From Burkholderiaceae bacterium (GTDB lineage Bacteria; Pseudomonadota; Gammaproteobacteria; Burkholderiales; Burkholderiaceae_C): a stretch of DNA of 38,445 nucleotides. Both the position numbers and the translations under genes were made by a program. The notes beneath the pieces are model-generated. The model saw nothing but the letters and a program-made list of their open reading frames with translations. It was not told where the DNA came from and searched no databases. The first letter of the stretch is position 1. Every line of letters begins with the position of its first letter. The stretch is taken from positions 1 to 38,445 of the forward strand of contig JAMLIQ010000023.1 in NCBI GenBank assembly GCA_023954095.1, read 5' to 3'. Of the stretch, positions 1 through 8,745 are shown in pieces.

Positions 1-37
1 CGTTGGATGGGTTTTTGTTGGGTTTTTGTGCGCTCTG

Positions 38-393
38 TGCTTTGGGCCGCGCTGCTGGTGCTGAAGGCGGAGGCCGGGATGTGTCCCCGGCGGGGTATCT
101 TCTTTTCTTGTCTCGCCAAGAAAAGAAGGCAAAAGAAGGCGACCCCGCTGCCTGCGACCCCGGCGCGCAGCGCCGGGGCAACCTGTGGTGCTCGGTGCTG
201 GCGGGGTTTCGCTCGAACTCGCGCCTGCGGCGCTCAGACAATCGCGAGCCCTGATCCGCCATCCCCTGCGCTCCTCGGTGCAGCCAGAAGGGGGTTGACG
301 CCCGCACGGGCGCATCGCTGCGCTCGGCCCTAACGCGCCGCCGGGCGCACATCCCGGCCTCCGCCGTCAGCACAAAACACAAAGCCCAAAGCA
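38..393. repeat. Long imperfect inverted-repeat element, no credible gene
   Basis: This gene-free stretch is bounded by inverted arms. Bases 58-83 and 348-373 are reverse complements over 26 bp with one mismatch. An outer pair, 38-47 and 384-393, matches over 10 bp. Inside, around 100-130, an 11-bp purine/pyrimidine hairpin (CTTCTTTTCTT with AAGAAAAGAAG, 8-nt loop) is visible. The right end stops four bases short of the ctlX stop codon, so the structure could terminate transcription from the right. Two overlapping reading frames (3-254 and 7-333) have Arg/Cys/Ala-rich compositions typical of GC-rich non-coding sequence. No transposase is present. I infer a non-autonomous dispersed repeat; similar sequence seems familiar from other Comamonadaceae genomes, but this is recollection. 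Confidence 0.6.
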
Positions 394-396
394 GTG

Positions 397-1386
397 CTAC
401 ACCGCACATACCAGCACGTGATCCCGCCCCGCCATGGCCTGCGCTGGCACAGAAGGCCGCCGTGCCAGGTGGATACCTGCCAGCATGCAGCGCACCGAGC
501 CGCCCGCCAGTTCAATGGTGGGTACGCGCAGCGGCAGCAGCGTGGCGCTGCGTTCGATGGTGGCTTTCTGTGCGGTGCTCAGGCTGGCACAAGCGCGTTC
601 GGATAAGGCCAGCAGACGCTGCCCGTCCCGGCCGGTGAGTTCGAGCGCGTTGCCGGCAAATTCGCCAATCTGCCGGGCGTCCAGTTCGATGAGCACGCGC
701 CCGCTTTCACGCAGGCGGGCACGCACGGCCTCGCGCCGCCGTGGGTCGGCAATCAGGTCAAAGCCCCCGAGCGCAAAGTCGGTGCCCAAACAAAGCATCA
801 CGTTGGTGTGGTAGCAGGGCAGGCCTTGCGCATCGGCGGTGGCGAAAGCCATGGGTTCATAGTTGAAGTGCGTGCAAAAGCGTTCCAGCGCGACCGGATC
901 GGCGCGGTTCGACTGGGCCGTGTAGGCGATGCGGGCTATGTGGTCCAGCACCATGGCACCCGTGCCTTCGAGAAACATGTCGTCGTGTTCCAAACCCGAA
1001 TAGTCGATGACGTCCTGCACGCGGTACTCGCGTTTGAGCATCTCGATGATGTCGCTGCGCCGCTCGCGTCGGCGGTTGGGTGCAAACATGGGGTAGAGCG
1101 CCACATGGCCTCCGGCGTGGGTGGAGAACCAGTTGTTCGGAAAAACGCTGTCGGGCGTGTCCTGCGCGCCATCGTCGTCGAACAGGTGCACGCGCACCCC
1201 GGCGGCCTCCAGCCGGGCGGCGGCTGCGCTGACCTCGGCGTGGGCGCTGCGGGCCGTTGCGTCGGGCGGCTGACCGCTGGTGCACGCCTGGAAGGCGTTG
1301 TCGGCGGCAGTTTCGGGGTTGGGACGGAAGCGCTGGGGGCGCACCATCACCACGGCGGTGGGGGCTTGGAGGGAAGCAGGGAGCAT
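397..1386 (-). CDS. ctlX: Arginine deiminase-related amidinohydrolase, CtlX type
   Basis: The 329-residue protein belongs to the guanidino-group-modifying (amidinotransferase/deiminase) superfamily, cytosolic enzymes using a Cys-His-Glu/Asp triad. Visible motifs are DSVFPNNWFSTH at 79-90, Glu140 in FLEGTG, His193 in YHTNVML, and a C-terminal candidate nucleophile Cys300 in GGSVRCML. The length suits the subfamily annotated as citrulline-utilisation hydrolase CtlX, although the exact substrate (citrulline, arginine or a related guanidino/ureido compound) cannot be read from sequence. It is divergent from an Lrp/AsnC regulator 121 bp away, a pairing that suggests amino-acid-responsive control. 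The ATG at 1386 is the first that keeps the conserved N-terminus. All catalytic positions appear intact. Confidence 0.85.
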   Translation of the reverse strand: MLPASLQAPTAVVMVRPQRFRPNPETAADNAFQACTSGQPPDATARSAHAEVSAAAARLEAAGVRVHLFDDDGAQDTPDSVFPNNWFSTHAGGHVALYPMFAPNRRRERRSDIIEMLKREYRVQDVIDYSGLEHDDMFLEGTGAMVLDHIARIAYTAQSNRADPVALERFCTHFNYEPMAFATADAQGLPCYHTNVMLCLGTDFALGGFDLIADPRRREAVRARLRESGRVLIELDARQIGEFAGNALELTGRDGQRLLALSERACASLSTAQKATIERSATLLPLRVPTIELAGGSVRCMLAGIHLARRPSVPAQAMAGRDHVLVCAV

Positions 1387-1507
1387 GGGGTGGGCGTGTT
1401 CTCAAAGCGGTTACTGCGAATTTTGCGCAAGACGTCTGTCAACAAATAGCCCCCAAACCGTTCGGAATGCGCTGAAAATTGGCGTATTGCCAGCCATCTG
1501 AAACACC
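1387..1507. promoter_or_regulatory. Divergent ctlX / Lrp control region
   Basis: This 121-bp gap separates two divergent start codons and must hold both promoters. It is less GC-rich than its flanks and contains the perfect 8-bp palindrome TTGCGCAA at 1423-1430, a plausible half of an Lrp/AsnC-type operator. Neighbouring autoregulation is common in the Lrp family. No confident -35/-10 pair was identified. Confidence 0.4.
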
Positions 1508-1939
1508 ATGACCAAACTGGACGATACCGACCGCGAAATCCTCAGCATCCTGCGCGCCGACGCCCGCACGCCTGTGGCCACGCTGGCGCACAAGCTGCGC
1601 GTCTCGCGGGGTACGGTGCAGAACCGCCTGCGCAAGATGGAGGAGGGCGGGGTCATCGTGGGCTATACCGTGCGCTTGCGGCCCGACACCGAGCCGCACC
1701 GCATTCGCGCCTGGATGAGTATTGCCGTGGAAGGCAATGCTGCGCCCGCGGTGATCCGCGCGCTGCGCGGCGAGCCCATGGTGGGCACGCTGCACACCAC
1801 CAATGGCCGCTGGGACATCGTGGCCGAGGTACGCGCGGAGAGCCTGGAGGCCTTCGACAGTGCCCTGGGCCGCATCCGTCTGACGCCGGGCATTGCCAAT
1901 ACCGAAACCAGCATTCTGCTGTCCACCTACAAGGCATGA
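1508..1939 (+). CDS. Lrp/AsnC family transcriptional regulator
   Basis: The 143-residue protein has the standard Lrp/AsnC layout: an N-terminal winged helix-turn-helix (about residues 4-50, beginning LDDTDREILSILRADART, recognition helix around SRGTVQNRL) and a C-terminal RAM-type ligand and oligomerisation domain with the usual GRWDIVAEV strand. The length is typical. It lies divergent to ctlX and probably regulates it in response to an amino acid. The initiating ATG lacks a strong Shine-Dalgarno sequence but begins exactly at the conserved MxKLDDTD start. Its stop overlaps a possible ATG of the downstream cyclase (ATGA at 1936-1939). Confidence 0.9.
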   Translation: MTKLDDTDREILSILRADARTPVATLAHKLRVSRGTVQNRLRKMEEGGVIVGYTVRLRPDTEPHRIRAWMSIAVEGNAAPAVIRALRGEPMVGTLHTTNGRWDIVAEVRAESLEAFDSALGRIRLTPGIANTETSILLSTYKA

Positions 1940-1983
1940 GGCGGCTGGCACGTTGGCCGCCATTGATCTACCATCAAGTCACC

Positions 1984-3204
1984 ATGCGCGCCCACACGTC
2001 GACCTCGCTCGCGCCGCCTGTCACGCCCCGCAGCCGCCTTTGGCCGTTGCGGGGTGAATTTGTAGATACTGCACTGGAGCAGGCCTTCCGCCAGAGCGCG
2101 CTGCAGGAGGTGGTGCCCCAGCAGCAAGTCAGTCTGCTGGTCTGGGCGGCGCTGTTGCTGCTGTTTGCCGTGCCCGACTACCTTGCGATGGGCCCGGTGC
2201 CCGGTTTTTGGCTCCTGGCGGGCTACCGTGGGATGGCGGTGCTGCTGCTGCTGGCGTATGTGAATGCTTTGCGGCAAAGTCCCCGGCTGGCCATGCACAA
2301 CCGCTTGCTGATGTGGCTGGGCTTGCTGACCTATCCCTTGTTCTTCCTGTTCTACGCCGTGCGGCCAGACGTCCGTGCGATCAATACGGGCGTCATCATG
2401 GTGATGCAGCTCGCCATGTTTCTCTTTATCCCTTCCCGTGTGATGCTGACCTTGCCTGTGGCCATATTTGGCGCAGTCGGGGCCTCGTTCAGCTACGGAT
2501 GGGTCAGCACGGCCGATACGGCCACCAAGGTGGCCACCTGTTTTCTGCTGACGATGCCGGCTGTCCTGGGCTATGTGGCTGCGCTGCGCCAGCAAAAGAC
2601 CGAGCGGCAGGAATTCTGGCTGCGCCAGCAATTGCAGGACGCCAACCGTGAGCTGCAAGGCGAAGTGGCGCGCCGCGTGGCCCTGCAGGTCGAGCTGGAG
2701 CGGCAGGCGGCGACCGACCTGCTTACCGGCCTGCCCAACCGGCGTGCCCTGGCCGAGCGCTTCCCTATCGAGGCGGCGCGTGCGCAGCGCACGGGCGAAG
2801 CGCTGTCGCTGGTGATGTTTGACCTGGACCATTTCAAACAAGTCAACGACCGCTATGGCCACGCCGGGGGGGATGCCGTGCTGCGCGGTGTCGGCCAGCT
2901 GTGCGCCCGCAGTTTTCGGGGCGTGGACATGGCTGCGCGGGTCGGCGGCGAGGAGTTCGCGGTGCTGCTGCCGAGTGCCTCTGTGCAGCAGGCGGGGGCG
3001 GTGATGGAGCGCTTTCTCCACACCTTGAGCGGCCTGGACATGGACATCGGCCCCCACAACGTGCGCGTCACCGCCACGGCGGGTGTGGCGCAGCAGCAGC
3101 CGGACGAAGACCTGGATGCGTTGATGGCCCGCGCCGATACGGCCCTGTATGCCGGCAAAGAGGCGGGGCGCAACCGCGTGGTGCTGGCGCCTGCGCCAGA
3201 CTGA
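1984..3204 (+). CDS. Membrane-bound GGDEF diguanylate cyclase
   Basis: This protein makes the second messenger cyclic di-GMP from two GTP. The N-terminal half (about residues 35-200) carries roughly six hydrophobic membrane segments of unrecognised sensory type. A short coiled-coil linker (about 200-240) leads into a C-terminal GGDEF domain. The catalytic motif is GGEEF at residues 321-325, an active variant, preceded exactly five residues upstream by RGVD at 312-315, the RxxD inhibitory site. Both synthesis and product inhibition are therefore expected. I chose the ATG at 1984; an ATG at 1936, overlapping the Lrp stop as ATGA, is in frame and would add 16 residues that look non-conserved. 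It may be co-transcribed with the Lrp gene. Confidence 0.88.
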   Translation: MRAHTSTSLAPPVTPRSRLWPLRGEFVDTALEQAFRQSALQEVVPQQQVSLLVWAALLLLFAVPDYLAMGPVPGFWLLAGYRGMAVLLLLAYVNALRQSPRLAMHNRLLMWLGLLTYPLFFLFYAVRPDVRAINTGVIMVMQLAMFLFIPSRVMLTLPVAIFGAVGASFSYGWVSTADTATKVATCFLLTMPAVLGYVAALRQQKTERQEFWLRQQLQDANRELQGEVARRVALQVELERQAATDLLTGLPNRRALAERFPIEAARAQRTGEALSLVMFDLDHFKQVNDRYGHAGGDAVLRGVGQLCARSFRGVDMAARVGGEEFAVLLPSASVQQAGAVMERFLHTLSGLDMDIGPHNVRVTATAGVAQQQPDEDLDALMARADTALYAGKEAGRNRVVLAPAPD

Positions 3205-3223
3205 CCCGGCGCAGGCTTTTGGG

Positions 3224-4072
3224 TCAGCCTGCGCGTGCGGCGAGCAGGTGGCGCGCCAGTTCGGCAAACCCGGCGCCGCGTTCGCTCGGCGTCACGTAGC
3301 GCGGCAGGTGGGCCAGTTGGGGTACAAAGCGCGCGATGTTGGCCACACCCACGCTGTGCGTGAAGTGCTGGAACATGATCTGGTCGTTGGTCGAGTCGCC
3401 CACATACACCCAGCGGTCGATTTCACCCTCCAGCGCGCGCCCGAAGCGTTGCTGCACGATCCAGCGCGCACCTTCCCACTTGTTGTGCGCCCCGAACCAG
3501 CCGTTGATGTGGATGCTGCTGACCGTGGCCGTCATGCCCGCCGCACGCATGATGCGCACCGCATGGTCGATGGCCTCTTGCGGCAGATGGCTGAATTCGC
3601 TGTGGTCGATGGCGATGTCGGTCTCGCGCCCCGGCGAGTCAGTGGCCCGGCGCGCGTCCGGCACCTCGGCCTCGATGCGCGCCAGCACCTGCTGCATGGC
3701 GTGGAAGTTGTCGGCGCGGGCGGCGGCATCCTGCTGGTATATTTTTGATAGCTGCTCGCGCTTGCCAGATAAGCGTTGCAGGCCATTTTGATCCAAATTT
3801 TTTGCCGTATTCAGCAGGGCCACGGCACCGTTTTCCGCCACGATGGCATCGACCGGCCAGGTGGCGGCAAAGGGCGCACTCCAGCCGACCGGGCGCCCGG
3901 TGATGGGGACGACACGCAGGCCCGCCGCCTTCAGCGCCCCCAGGGCGTCCAGCGCATCGGGCGTGATGGCGCCGTCGGTGGTGAGGGTGTCGTCGATGTC
4001 GGTGAACAGACCGACCAGGCCCGCGCACGCCGTTGCAGGCCAGTCGGTCAGCGGCGCCATGTCAGCCGGCAT
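3224..4072 (-). CDS. HAD-IIB family hydrolase (mannosyl-3-phosphoglycerate phosphatase-like)
   Basis: This is a Cof/HAD-IIB-type phosphatase. Motif I appears as FTDIDDTLT (nucleophile Asp25, acid/base Asp27), motif II as PITGR, and motif IV as GDSTND at 225-230. The cap region between them resembles mannosyl-3-phosphoglycerate or sucrose-phosphate phosphatases, but the substrate is unknown. The reading frame remains open up to 4219, but upstream sequence lies in prfC and is not conserved-looking. ATG 4072 overlaps the prfC stop by 11 bp, and ATG 4060, directly after that stop, is an equally possible start. Residues about 91-112 are encoded by a copy of the dispersed palindromic repeat (3738-3803), giving an AT-rich, Lys/Gln/Asn-rich segment between AENGAVALL and YQQDAAARA. 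Confidence 0.82.
   Translation of the reverse strand: MPADMAPLTDWPATACAGLVGLFTDIDDTLTTDGAITPDALDALGALKAAGLRVVPITGRPVGWSAPFAATWPVDAIVAENGAVALLNTAKNLDQNGLQRLSGKREQLSKIYQQDAAARADNFHAMQQVLARIEAEVPDARRATDSPGRETDIAIDHSEFSHLPQEAIDHAVRIMRAAGMTATVSSIHINGWFGAHNKWEGARWIVQQRFGRALEGEIDRWVYVGDSTNDQIMFQHFTHSVGVANIARFVPQLAHLPRYVTPSERGAGFAELARHLLAARAG
3738..3803 (+). repeat. Dispersed palindromic element, copy 1 (inside HAD phosphatase gene)
   Basis: The 33-bp core at 3751-3783 has arm GCTGCTCGCGCTT, loop GCCAGAT and arm AAGCGTTGCAGGC, followed by the T-rich tail CATTTTGATCCAAATTTTTT. The loop nearly matches that of the copy at 8694 (TACAGAT). It is AT-rich against its surroundings and lies antisense to the host gene, keeping the host frame open. 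Confidence 0.7.
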
Positions 4073-5690
4073 TGCCCAGGGCCAGCCCCGCATGCTCGCG
4101 CAGCGGATGGAAGTGGATCTTGGGAAAACGCTCCTGCGCCAGCCGCACGTCGTAGGGACTGGTGCACAGGTAGGCCAGGGTGTTGGCCGCGTCGTGCGCC
4201 ATGCGCAGCGGGTAGGCATTCTCGAATTCGCGCAGCTCGGCCGGGGTGTCTGCAGTGATCCAGCGGGCGCCCGTGTACTGGCAGCCTTCCAGGCGGATAT
4301 CGGCGTCGTATTCGGCTTTCAGGCGGTGCTGCACCACCTCGAACTGCAATTGGCCCACGGCGCCCAGCAGCATGTTGCCGCCGGTGTCGGGCTTGAAGAC
4401 CTGGATCGCGCCTTCCTCGCCCAGCTGGGCCAGGCCCTGCTGCAGCTGCTTGGTGCGCAGCGGGTTCTTCAGCACCACGGTCATGAACAGCTCGGGGGCA
4501 AAGAACGGCAGGCCGGTGAACTGCAGGTTGGCGCCATCGGTGATGGTGTCGCCCAGCTGCACGCCGCCGTGCGTGGTGAAGCCGATGATGTCGCCAGCGT
4601 AGGCTTCCTCGACCGCCTCGCGCCGCTGGCTCATGAAGGTGACCACGCTGGTGGGGCGCAGCTCTTTGCCGGTGCGCTGCACCTTGAGCTTCATGCCGGG
4701 GGTGTATTTGCCCGAGGCCACGCGCACGAAGGCGATGCGGTCGCGGTGGTTGGCGTCCATGTTGGCCTGCACCTTGAACACCACGCCCGCAAAGCCCGGA
4801 TCCTCGGGCAGGATGGTCTTGACGACGGGCTGTTTGTTGACCTGCAGCGTGCTGATGCGCGGGCCCGGCGGGGGCGACATGTCGACCACGGCGTCGAGCA
4901 CTTCCATCACACCAAAATTGTTTACACCGGAGCCGAAGAACACAGGCGTGAGCTTGCCCGCCAGGAAATCTTCATGGTTCCACGCGGACGAGGCCCCGAC
5001 GGCCAGGTCCATGCTCTCGAGCGCATCGTCAAACGACTGGCCAAAGCGCTTGCGCAGCCGGTCGGCCTCGGCCAGCGGCACCACTTCAAAGTCTTTCGGA
5101 CCCCGGTCGCTGCCGGGGGTGAACACCGTCATGGCCTGCGTGCGCAGATTGATGATGCCGCCAAAGCTCTTGCCCTGACCGACGGGCCAGGTGATGGGGC
5201 AGCAGGGCATGCCCAGTTCGCGCTCCACTTCGTCCAGGATGTCCAGCGGATCGCGCACCTCGCGGTCCATCTTGTTGACGAAGGTGATGATGGGTGTGTC
5301 ACGCTGGCGGCAGACCTCGATCAGGCGGCGCGTCTGGGCTTCCACCCCGTTGGCGGCGTCGATCACCATCAGCGCCGAGTCGACGGCGGTGAGCACGCGG
5401 TAGGTGTCTTCCGAGAAGTCCTTGTGGCCAGGGGTGTCGAGCAGGTTGATGACATGCTCACGGTAGAGCATCTGCATCACGCTGGACGCCACCGAAATGC
5501 CGCGCTGCTTCTCGATCTCCATCCAGTCGCTGGTGGCGTGGCGGCTGGCTTTGCGGCCTTTGACAGCGCCGGCGATCTGGATCGCGCCCGAGAACAGCAG
5601 GAGTTTTTCCGTCAGCGTGGTCTTGCCCGCGTCGGGGTGGGAAATGATGGCAAAGGTACGGCGGCGCCGGGTTTCAAGGGCGTAGGGCAA
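4062..5690 (-). CDS. prfC: Peptide chain release factor 3
   Basis: The 542-residue translational GTPase recycles release factors 1 and 2 from the ribosome after peptide release. The G1 loop SHPDAGKTT is at residues 17-25, followed by the RF3 signature segment KGRKASRHATSDWMEIE, the G3 motif DTPGHKDFSED and the G4 motif NKMDRE. Domain II and the C-terminal RF3 domain follow, ending in FHPLREHAGLALGNAG. The length is close to the usual 525-545. The ATG at 5690 gives the standard MxxxxxRRRTFAIISHPD start. The downstream HAD phosphatase gene overlaps its stop, suggesting one transcript. Confidence 0.96.
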   Translation of the reverse strand: MPYALETRRRRTFAIISHPDAGKTTLTEKLLLFSGAIQIAGAVKGRKASRHATSDWMEIEKQRGISVASSVMQMLYREHVINLLDTPGHKDFSEDTYRVLTAVDSALMVIDAANGVEAQTRRLIEVCRQRDTPIITFVNKMDREVRDPLDILDEVERELGMPCCPITWPVGQGKSFGGIINLRTQAMTVFTPGSDRGPKDFEVVPLAEADRLRKRFGQSFDDALESMDLAVGASSAWNHEDFLAGKLTPVFFGSGVNNFGVMEVLDAVVDMSPPPGPRISTLQVNKQPVVKTILPEDPGFAGVVFKVQANMDANHRDRIAFVRVASGKYTPGMKLKVQRTGKELRPTSVVTFMSQRREAVEEAYAGDIIGFTTHGGVQLGDTITDGANLQFTGLPFFAPELFMTVVLKNPLRTKQLQQGLAQLGEEGAIQVFKPDTGGNMLLGAVGQLQFEVVQHRLKAEYDADIRLEGCQYTGARWITADTPAELREFENAYPLRMAHDAANTLAYLCTSPYDVRLAQERFPKIHFHPLREHAGLALGNAG

Positions 5691-5835
5691 GGGGGTAATC
5701 CAGCAACAGGGGACAGCGTTGGCACGCCAGCGCCCAGGGTGGGCGGCCGGGCAGCGAAAGCAGGGATTTTACGGGCGAGGCCCGGAACCGGGACGGTGGC
5801 TGCGTTTGGGCGCCAAACATGTCACAGTGGCGGCC

Positions 5836-7053
5836 ATGCATTCCGAATCCGCTGCCCCTGCGGCACCCTCCTGGGTGCAGGCGGGTACCCCTGCCTACCG
5901 GCGCATCAGTCTGGCGCTTTTTCTGGCAGGTTTTGCCACTTTTTCTCTGCTGTACTGCGTGCAGCCGGTGCTGCCGGAACTGGCCGCACATTTCAGCCTG
6001 GGCGCGGCGGGCAGTTCGCTGGCCTTGTCGGTGACCACGGGCTGCCTGGCGGTCGCGATCTTTGTCGCGGGGGCGCTGTCCGAGGGGCGTGACCAGCGCC
6101 GTCTGATGTTTGCATCAATGGCGCTGGCGGCCCTGTGCAACGTGCTGGCCGCCGTGGCGCCCACCTGGGGGGGCTTGCTGGCGGCGCGGGCGTTCGAGGG
6201 GCTCTTGCTGGGCGGGGTGCCGGCCGTCGCCATGGCGTATCTGTCGAACCACATCCACCCGCGCGGGCTGGGGTTTTCCATGGGCCTGTATATCGGCGGC
6301 ACGGCCTTTGGCGGGATGGCGGGGCGCATCGGGATGAGCATGCTGGCGGACCACTTTGGCTGGCGCGCGGCCCTGGCCACCATGGGGGTGCTGGGGTTGG
6401 CGTCTGCCGTCGGCTTCGTCGGGCTGCTGCCGCGCACCGGCGGCTCGGGCACACCGGCCGCCCGCAGCCGCACGCTGTCGTACCACCTGGACGCCTGGCG
6501 CACCCATCTGCAAACGCCGGGCCTGCCGCTGCTGTTTGCCTCGGGCTTTGCGTTGATGGGGGTGTTTGTCTCGCTGTTCAACTATGCGGGCTTCCGGCTG
6601 GCCCTGCCGCCCTATGGCCTGAGCCAGACACAGATCGGGCTGATCTTCAGCGTCTACCTGTTCGGCATGGTGGCCTCGCCCACGGCGGGTGCGCTGGCGG
6701 ACCGGCTGGGCCGTGCGCCGGTGCTCGTCGGCGGGGTGGTATTGATGTCGGCCGGTGTGCTGCTGACCCTGGTGGCGCCGCTGGCGGGGGTGATTGCGGG
6801 CATTGCGGTGTTGACCTTCGGGTTCTTTGTGGCGCACGCCGTGGCCAGCGGCTGGGTGGGGCGGCTGGCGCTGCAGTCCAGGGGGCATGCCTCGTCGCTC
6901 TATCTGCTGGCGTACTACCTGGGATCGAGCCTGCTGGGTTCGGCTGGCGGCTGGTTCTGGGAGCATGGCCGCTGGCCTGCGCTGGTGGCGTTCTCGCTGG
7001 CGCTGCTGGCCGGGGCCCTGTGGCTGGCGCTGCGCCTGCGCGGCAAGGGGTGA
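5836..7053 (+). CDS. MFS transporter (drug/metabolite exporter type)
   Basis: The 405-residue inner-membrane protein has about twelve hydrophobic segments, with the loop-2/3 MFS signature represented by [13 protein letters not shown] and the second-half counterpart by ADRLGRAP. The pattern resembles YnfM-like or arabinose-efflux-type exporters of the major facilitator superfamily, which are proton-coupled. Substrate is unknown. The frame extends back to 5719, but the ATG at 5836 precedes the first hydrophobic helix with a short hydrophilic tail ([15 protein letters not shown]) and is the more likely start. It is divergent from prfC and ends 25 bp before the -10 of the SAH-riboswitch transcript. 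Confidence 0.85.
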   Translation: MHSESAAPAAPSWVQAGTPAYRRISLALFLAGFATFSLLYCVQPVLPELAAHFSLGAAGSSLALSVTTGCLAVAIFVAGALSEGRDQRRLMFASMALAALCNVLAAVAPTWGGLLAARAFEGLLLGGVPAVAMAYLSNHIHPRGLGFSMGLYIGGTAFGGMAGRIGMSMLADHFGWRAALATMGVLGLASAVGFVGLLPRTGGSGTPAARSRTLSYHLDAWRTHLQTPGLPLLFASGFALMGVFVSLFNYAGFRLALPPYGLSQTQIGLIFSVYLFGMVASPTAGALADRLGRAPVLVGGVVLMSAGVLLTLVAPLAGVIAGIAVLTFGFFVAHAVASGWVGRLALQSRGHASSLYLLAYYLGSSLLGSAGGWFWEHGRWPALVAFSLALLAGALWLALRLRGKG

Positions 7054-7078
7054 GACTGCGCGCCGCCCGCAGTGCCGA

Positions 7079-7084
7079 TATAAT
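7079..7084 (+). promoter_or_regulatory. -10 element (TATAAT) of the ahcY transcript
   Basis: A perfect TATAAT lies 10 bp upstream of the riboswitch pseudoknot strand, in the right place to start transcription just before the aptamer. No convincing -35 is seen at the expected distance, so it may depend on other contacts or an activator. Confidence 0.6.
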
Positions 7085-7090
7085 CGCCCC

Positions 7091-7170
7091 TTCCTCCGAG
7101 GAGCGTTGCAGCGGCCCCATTGCGTATGCGGGACGTGAGGCTCGGAGTCATCCCGCAACGACGCTCATCC
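7091..7170 (+). ncRNA. S-adenosylhomocysteine (SAH) riboswitch
   Basis: The leader of ahcY folds into the pseudoknotted SAH aptamer. Stem P1 pairs GAGCG (7101-7105) with CGCTC (7162-7166) and TTGC (7106-7109) with GCAA (7155-7158), with a small bulge. The pseudoknot pairs CTCCGAG (7094-7100) perfectly with CTCGGAG (7141-7147). An additional GCGGGA/TCCCGC pairing (7128-7133 with 7151-7156) competes with part of P1. The signature strings CCGAGGAGCG and GAGGCTCGG match my memory of the beta-proteobacterial SAH motif, known to turn on SAH recycling genes when SAH accumulates. Its position directly upstream of ahcY supports the call strongly. Confidence 0.92.
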
Positions 7171-7241
7171 ACTTTCCGCGTGGTGAGCTTTTTCCTTTCC
7201 CCGGCGAGTGGTTTTTCAAACATGTTTTGGAGTACACCGCC

Positions 7242-8675
7242 ATGAATGCACGCGTCAACGCCCCCGACCTCAGCGATTGCGCCATCACCGACATCGGCCT
7301 GGCCGCCTGGGGCCGCAAGGAAATCCGCATCGCCGAAACCGAGATGCCCGGCCTGATGGCCATCCGCGAGGAATTTGCCGCCAGGCAGCCGCTCCAGGGC
7401 GCGCGCATCACCGGCAGCCTGCACATGACGATCCAGACCGCTGTGCTGATCGAGACGCTGCAGGCGCTCGGTGCCCAGGTGCGCTGGGCTTCGTGCAACA
7501 TCTTTTCCACGCAGGACCATGCTGCCGCCGCCATTGCTGCGGGCGGCACGCCGGTGTTCGCCATCAAGGGCGAGTCGCTGGCGGACTACTGGGACTACAC
7601 ACACCGCATCTTTGACTTCGGCGCTGCAGGCACGCCCGGCGAAGGCCCGAACCTGATCCTGGACGACGGCGGCGACGCCACGCTGCTCATGCACCTGGGC
7701 AAGCGTGCTGAGAAGGACGCCTCCCTCATTGCCAACCCGACCAGCGAAGAAGAAACCTGCCTGTTTGCCGCCATCAAGGCCAAGCTGGCGCAAGACCCCA
7801 CCTGGTACAGCCGCAAGAGCGCCGAGATCATCGGCGTGACCGAGGAAACCACCACCGGCGTGCACCGCCTGAAGGAAATGTCGGCCAAAGGCAGCCTGAT
7901 GTTCCGTGCCATCAACGTGAACGATTCGGTCACCAAGAGCAAGTTCGACAACCTGTACGGCTGCCGCGAGTCGCTGGTGGACGGCATCAAGCGCGCCACC
8001 GACGTGATGATCGCCGGCAAGGTGGCCTGCGTGGCCGGCTACGGCGACGTGGGCAAGGGCAGCGCCCAGGCGCTGCGTGCGCTGTCGGCCCAGGTGTGGG
8101 TGACCGAGATCGACCCCATCAACGCCCTGCAGGCCGCGATGGAAGGCTATCGTGTGGTCACCATGGAATACGCGGCTGACAAGGCCGACATCTTTGTGAC
8201 CACCACGGGCAACAAGGACGTGATCACGCATGACCACATGCTGGCCATGAAGGACCAGTCAATAGTCTGCAACATCGGCCACTTCGACAACGAAATCCAG
8301 GTGGCCACGCTGGAACAGTACGAATGGGAAGAGATCAAGCCCCAGGTCGATCATGTGATCTTCCCAGACGGCAAGCGCATCATCCTGCTGGCCAAGGGCC
8401 GTCTGGTGAACCTGGGTTGCGGCACGGGCCACCCGAGCTTCGTCATGTCGTCGAGCTTTGCCAACCAGACCATTGCCCAGATCGAGCTGTTCACGCACAG
8501 TGACTACTACGAAAACGGCAAGGTGTACGTGCTGCCCAAGCACCTGGACGAGAAGGTGGCACGCCTGCACCTGAAGAAGGTGGGCGCCATGCTGAGCGAG
8601 TTGTCCGATGAGCAGGCGGCCTACATTGGCGTGCCCAAGCAAGGCCCGTACAAGCCCGATACCTACCGGTATTGA
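7242..8675 (+). CDS. ahcY: Adenosylhomocysteinase (SAH hydrolase)
   Basis: The 477-residue cytosolic enzyme hydrolyses S-adenosylhomocysteine to adenosine and homocysteine with a tightly bound NAD, relieving product inhibition of methyltransferases. The NAD-binding motif GYGDVGKG is at residues 266-273. Substrate-site signatures include [10 protein letters not shown] near the N-terminus, [16 protein letters not shown], and the C-terminal [14 protein letters not shown] and [10 protein letters not shown] ending. The length matches the longer bacterial form. The ATG at 7242 is preceded by TTTTGGAG about 10 bp upstream. It is the first gene after the SAH riboswitch and is followed by a TlyA-like methyltransferase and metF, forming a methyl-cycle cluster. 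Confidence 0.97.
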   Translation: MNARVNAPDLSDCAITDIGLAAWGRKEIRIAETEMPGLMAIREEFAARQPLQGARITGSLHMTIQTAVLIETLQALGAQVRWASCNIFSTQDHAAAAIAAGGTPVFAIKGESLADYWDYTHRIFDFGAAGTPGEGPNLILDDGGDATLLMHLGKRAEKDASLIANPTSEEETCLFAAIKAKLAQDPTWYSRKSAEIIGVTEETTTGVHRLKEMSAKGSLMFRAINVNDSVTKSKFDNLYGCRESLVDGIKRATDVMIAGKVACVAGYGDVGKGSAQALRALSAQVWVTEIDPINALQAAMEGYRVVTMEYAADKADIFVTTTGNKDVITHDHMLAMKDQSIVCNIGHFDNEIQVATLEQYEWEEIKPQVDHVIFPDGKRIILLAKGRLVNLGCGTGHPSFVMSSSFANQTIAQIELFTHSDYYENGKVYVLPKHLDEKVARLHLKKVGAMLSELSDEQAAYIGVPKQGPYKPDTYRY

Positions 8676-8676
8676 T

Positions 8677-8745
8677 TTGCTATTGATTTAATAGCTTCAA
8701 CCGCTTTACAGATAAGCGGTTGAAGCGTATTTTGCTTAAATATTT
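8677..8745 (+). repeat. Dispersed palindromic element, copy 2 (ahcY-tlyA gap)
   Basis: This is the best-preserved copy. Arm GCTTCAACCGCTT (8694-8706), loop TACAGAT and arm AAGCGGTTGAAGC (8714-8726) form a perfect 13-bp stem, flanked 5' by TTTGCTATTGATTTAAT and 3' by a T-rich tail. It fills the entire gap between the ahcY stop and the next start codon, so the start codon directly abuts its tail. It may act as a processing or attenuation point within the transcript. Confidence 0.8.

Noticed and set aside
3-333. Two overlapping plus-strand reading frames at the left edge (3-254 and 7-333)
   Set aside because: Both lie in an inverted-repeat element, have Arg/Cys/Ala-rich composition, no domain, and no ribosome-binding site; they are most likely chance frames in repeat DNA.
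3843-6092. 749-codon open frame on the plus strand
   Set aside because: It is antisense to prfC, which has complete RF3 motifs; the His/Gly/Val-rich product is typical of an antisense frame in GC-rich coding DNA.
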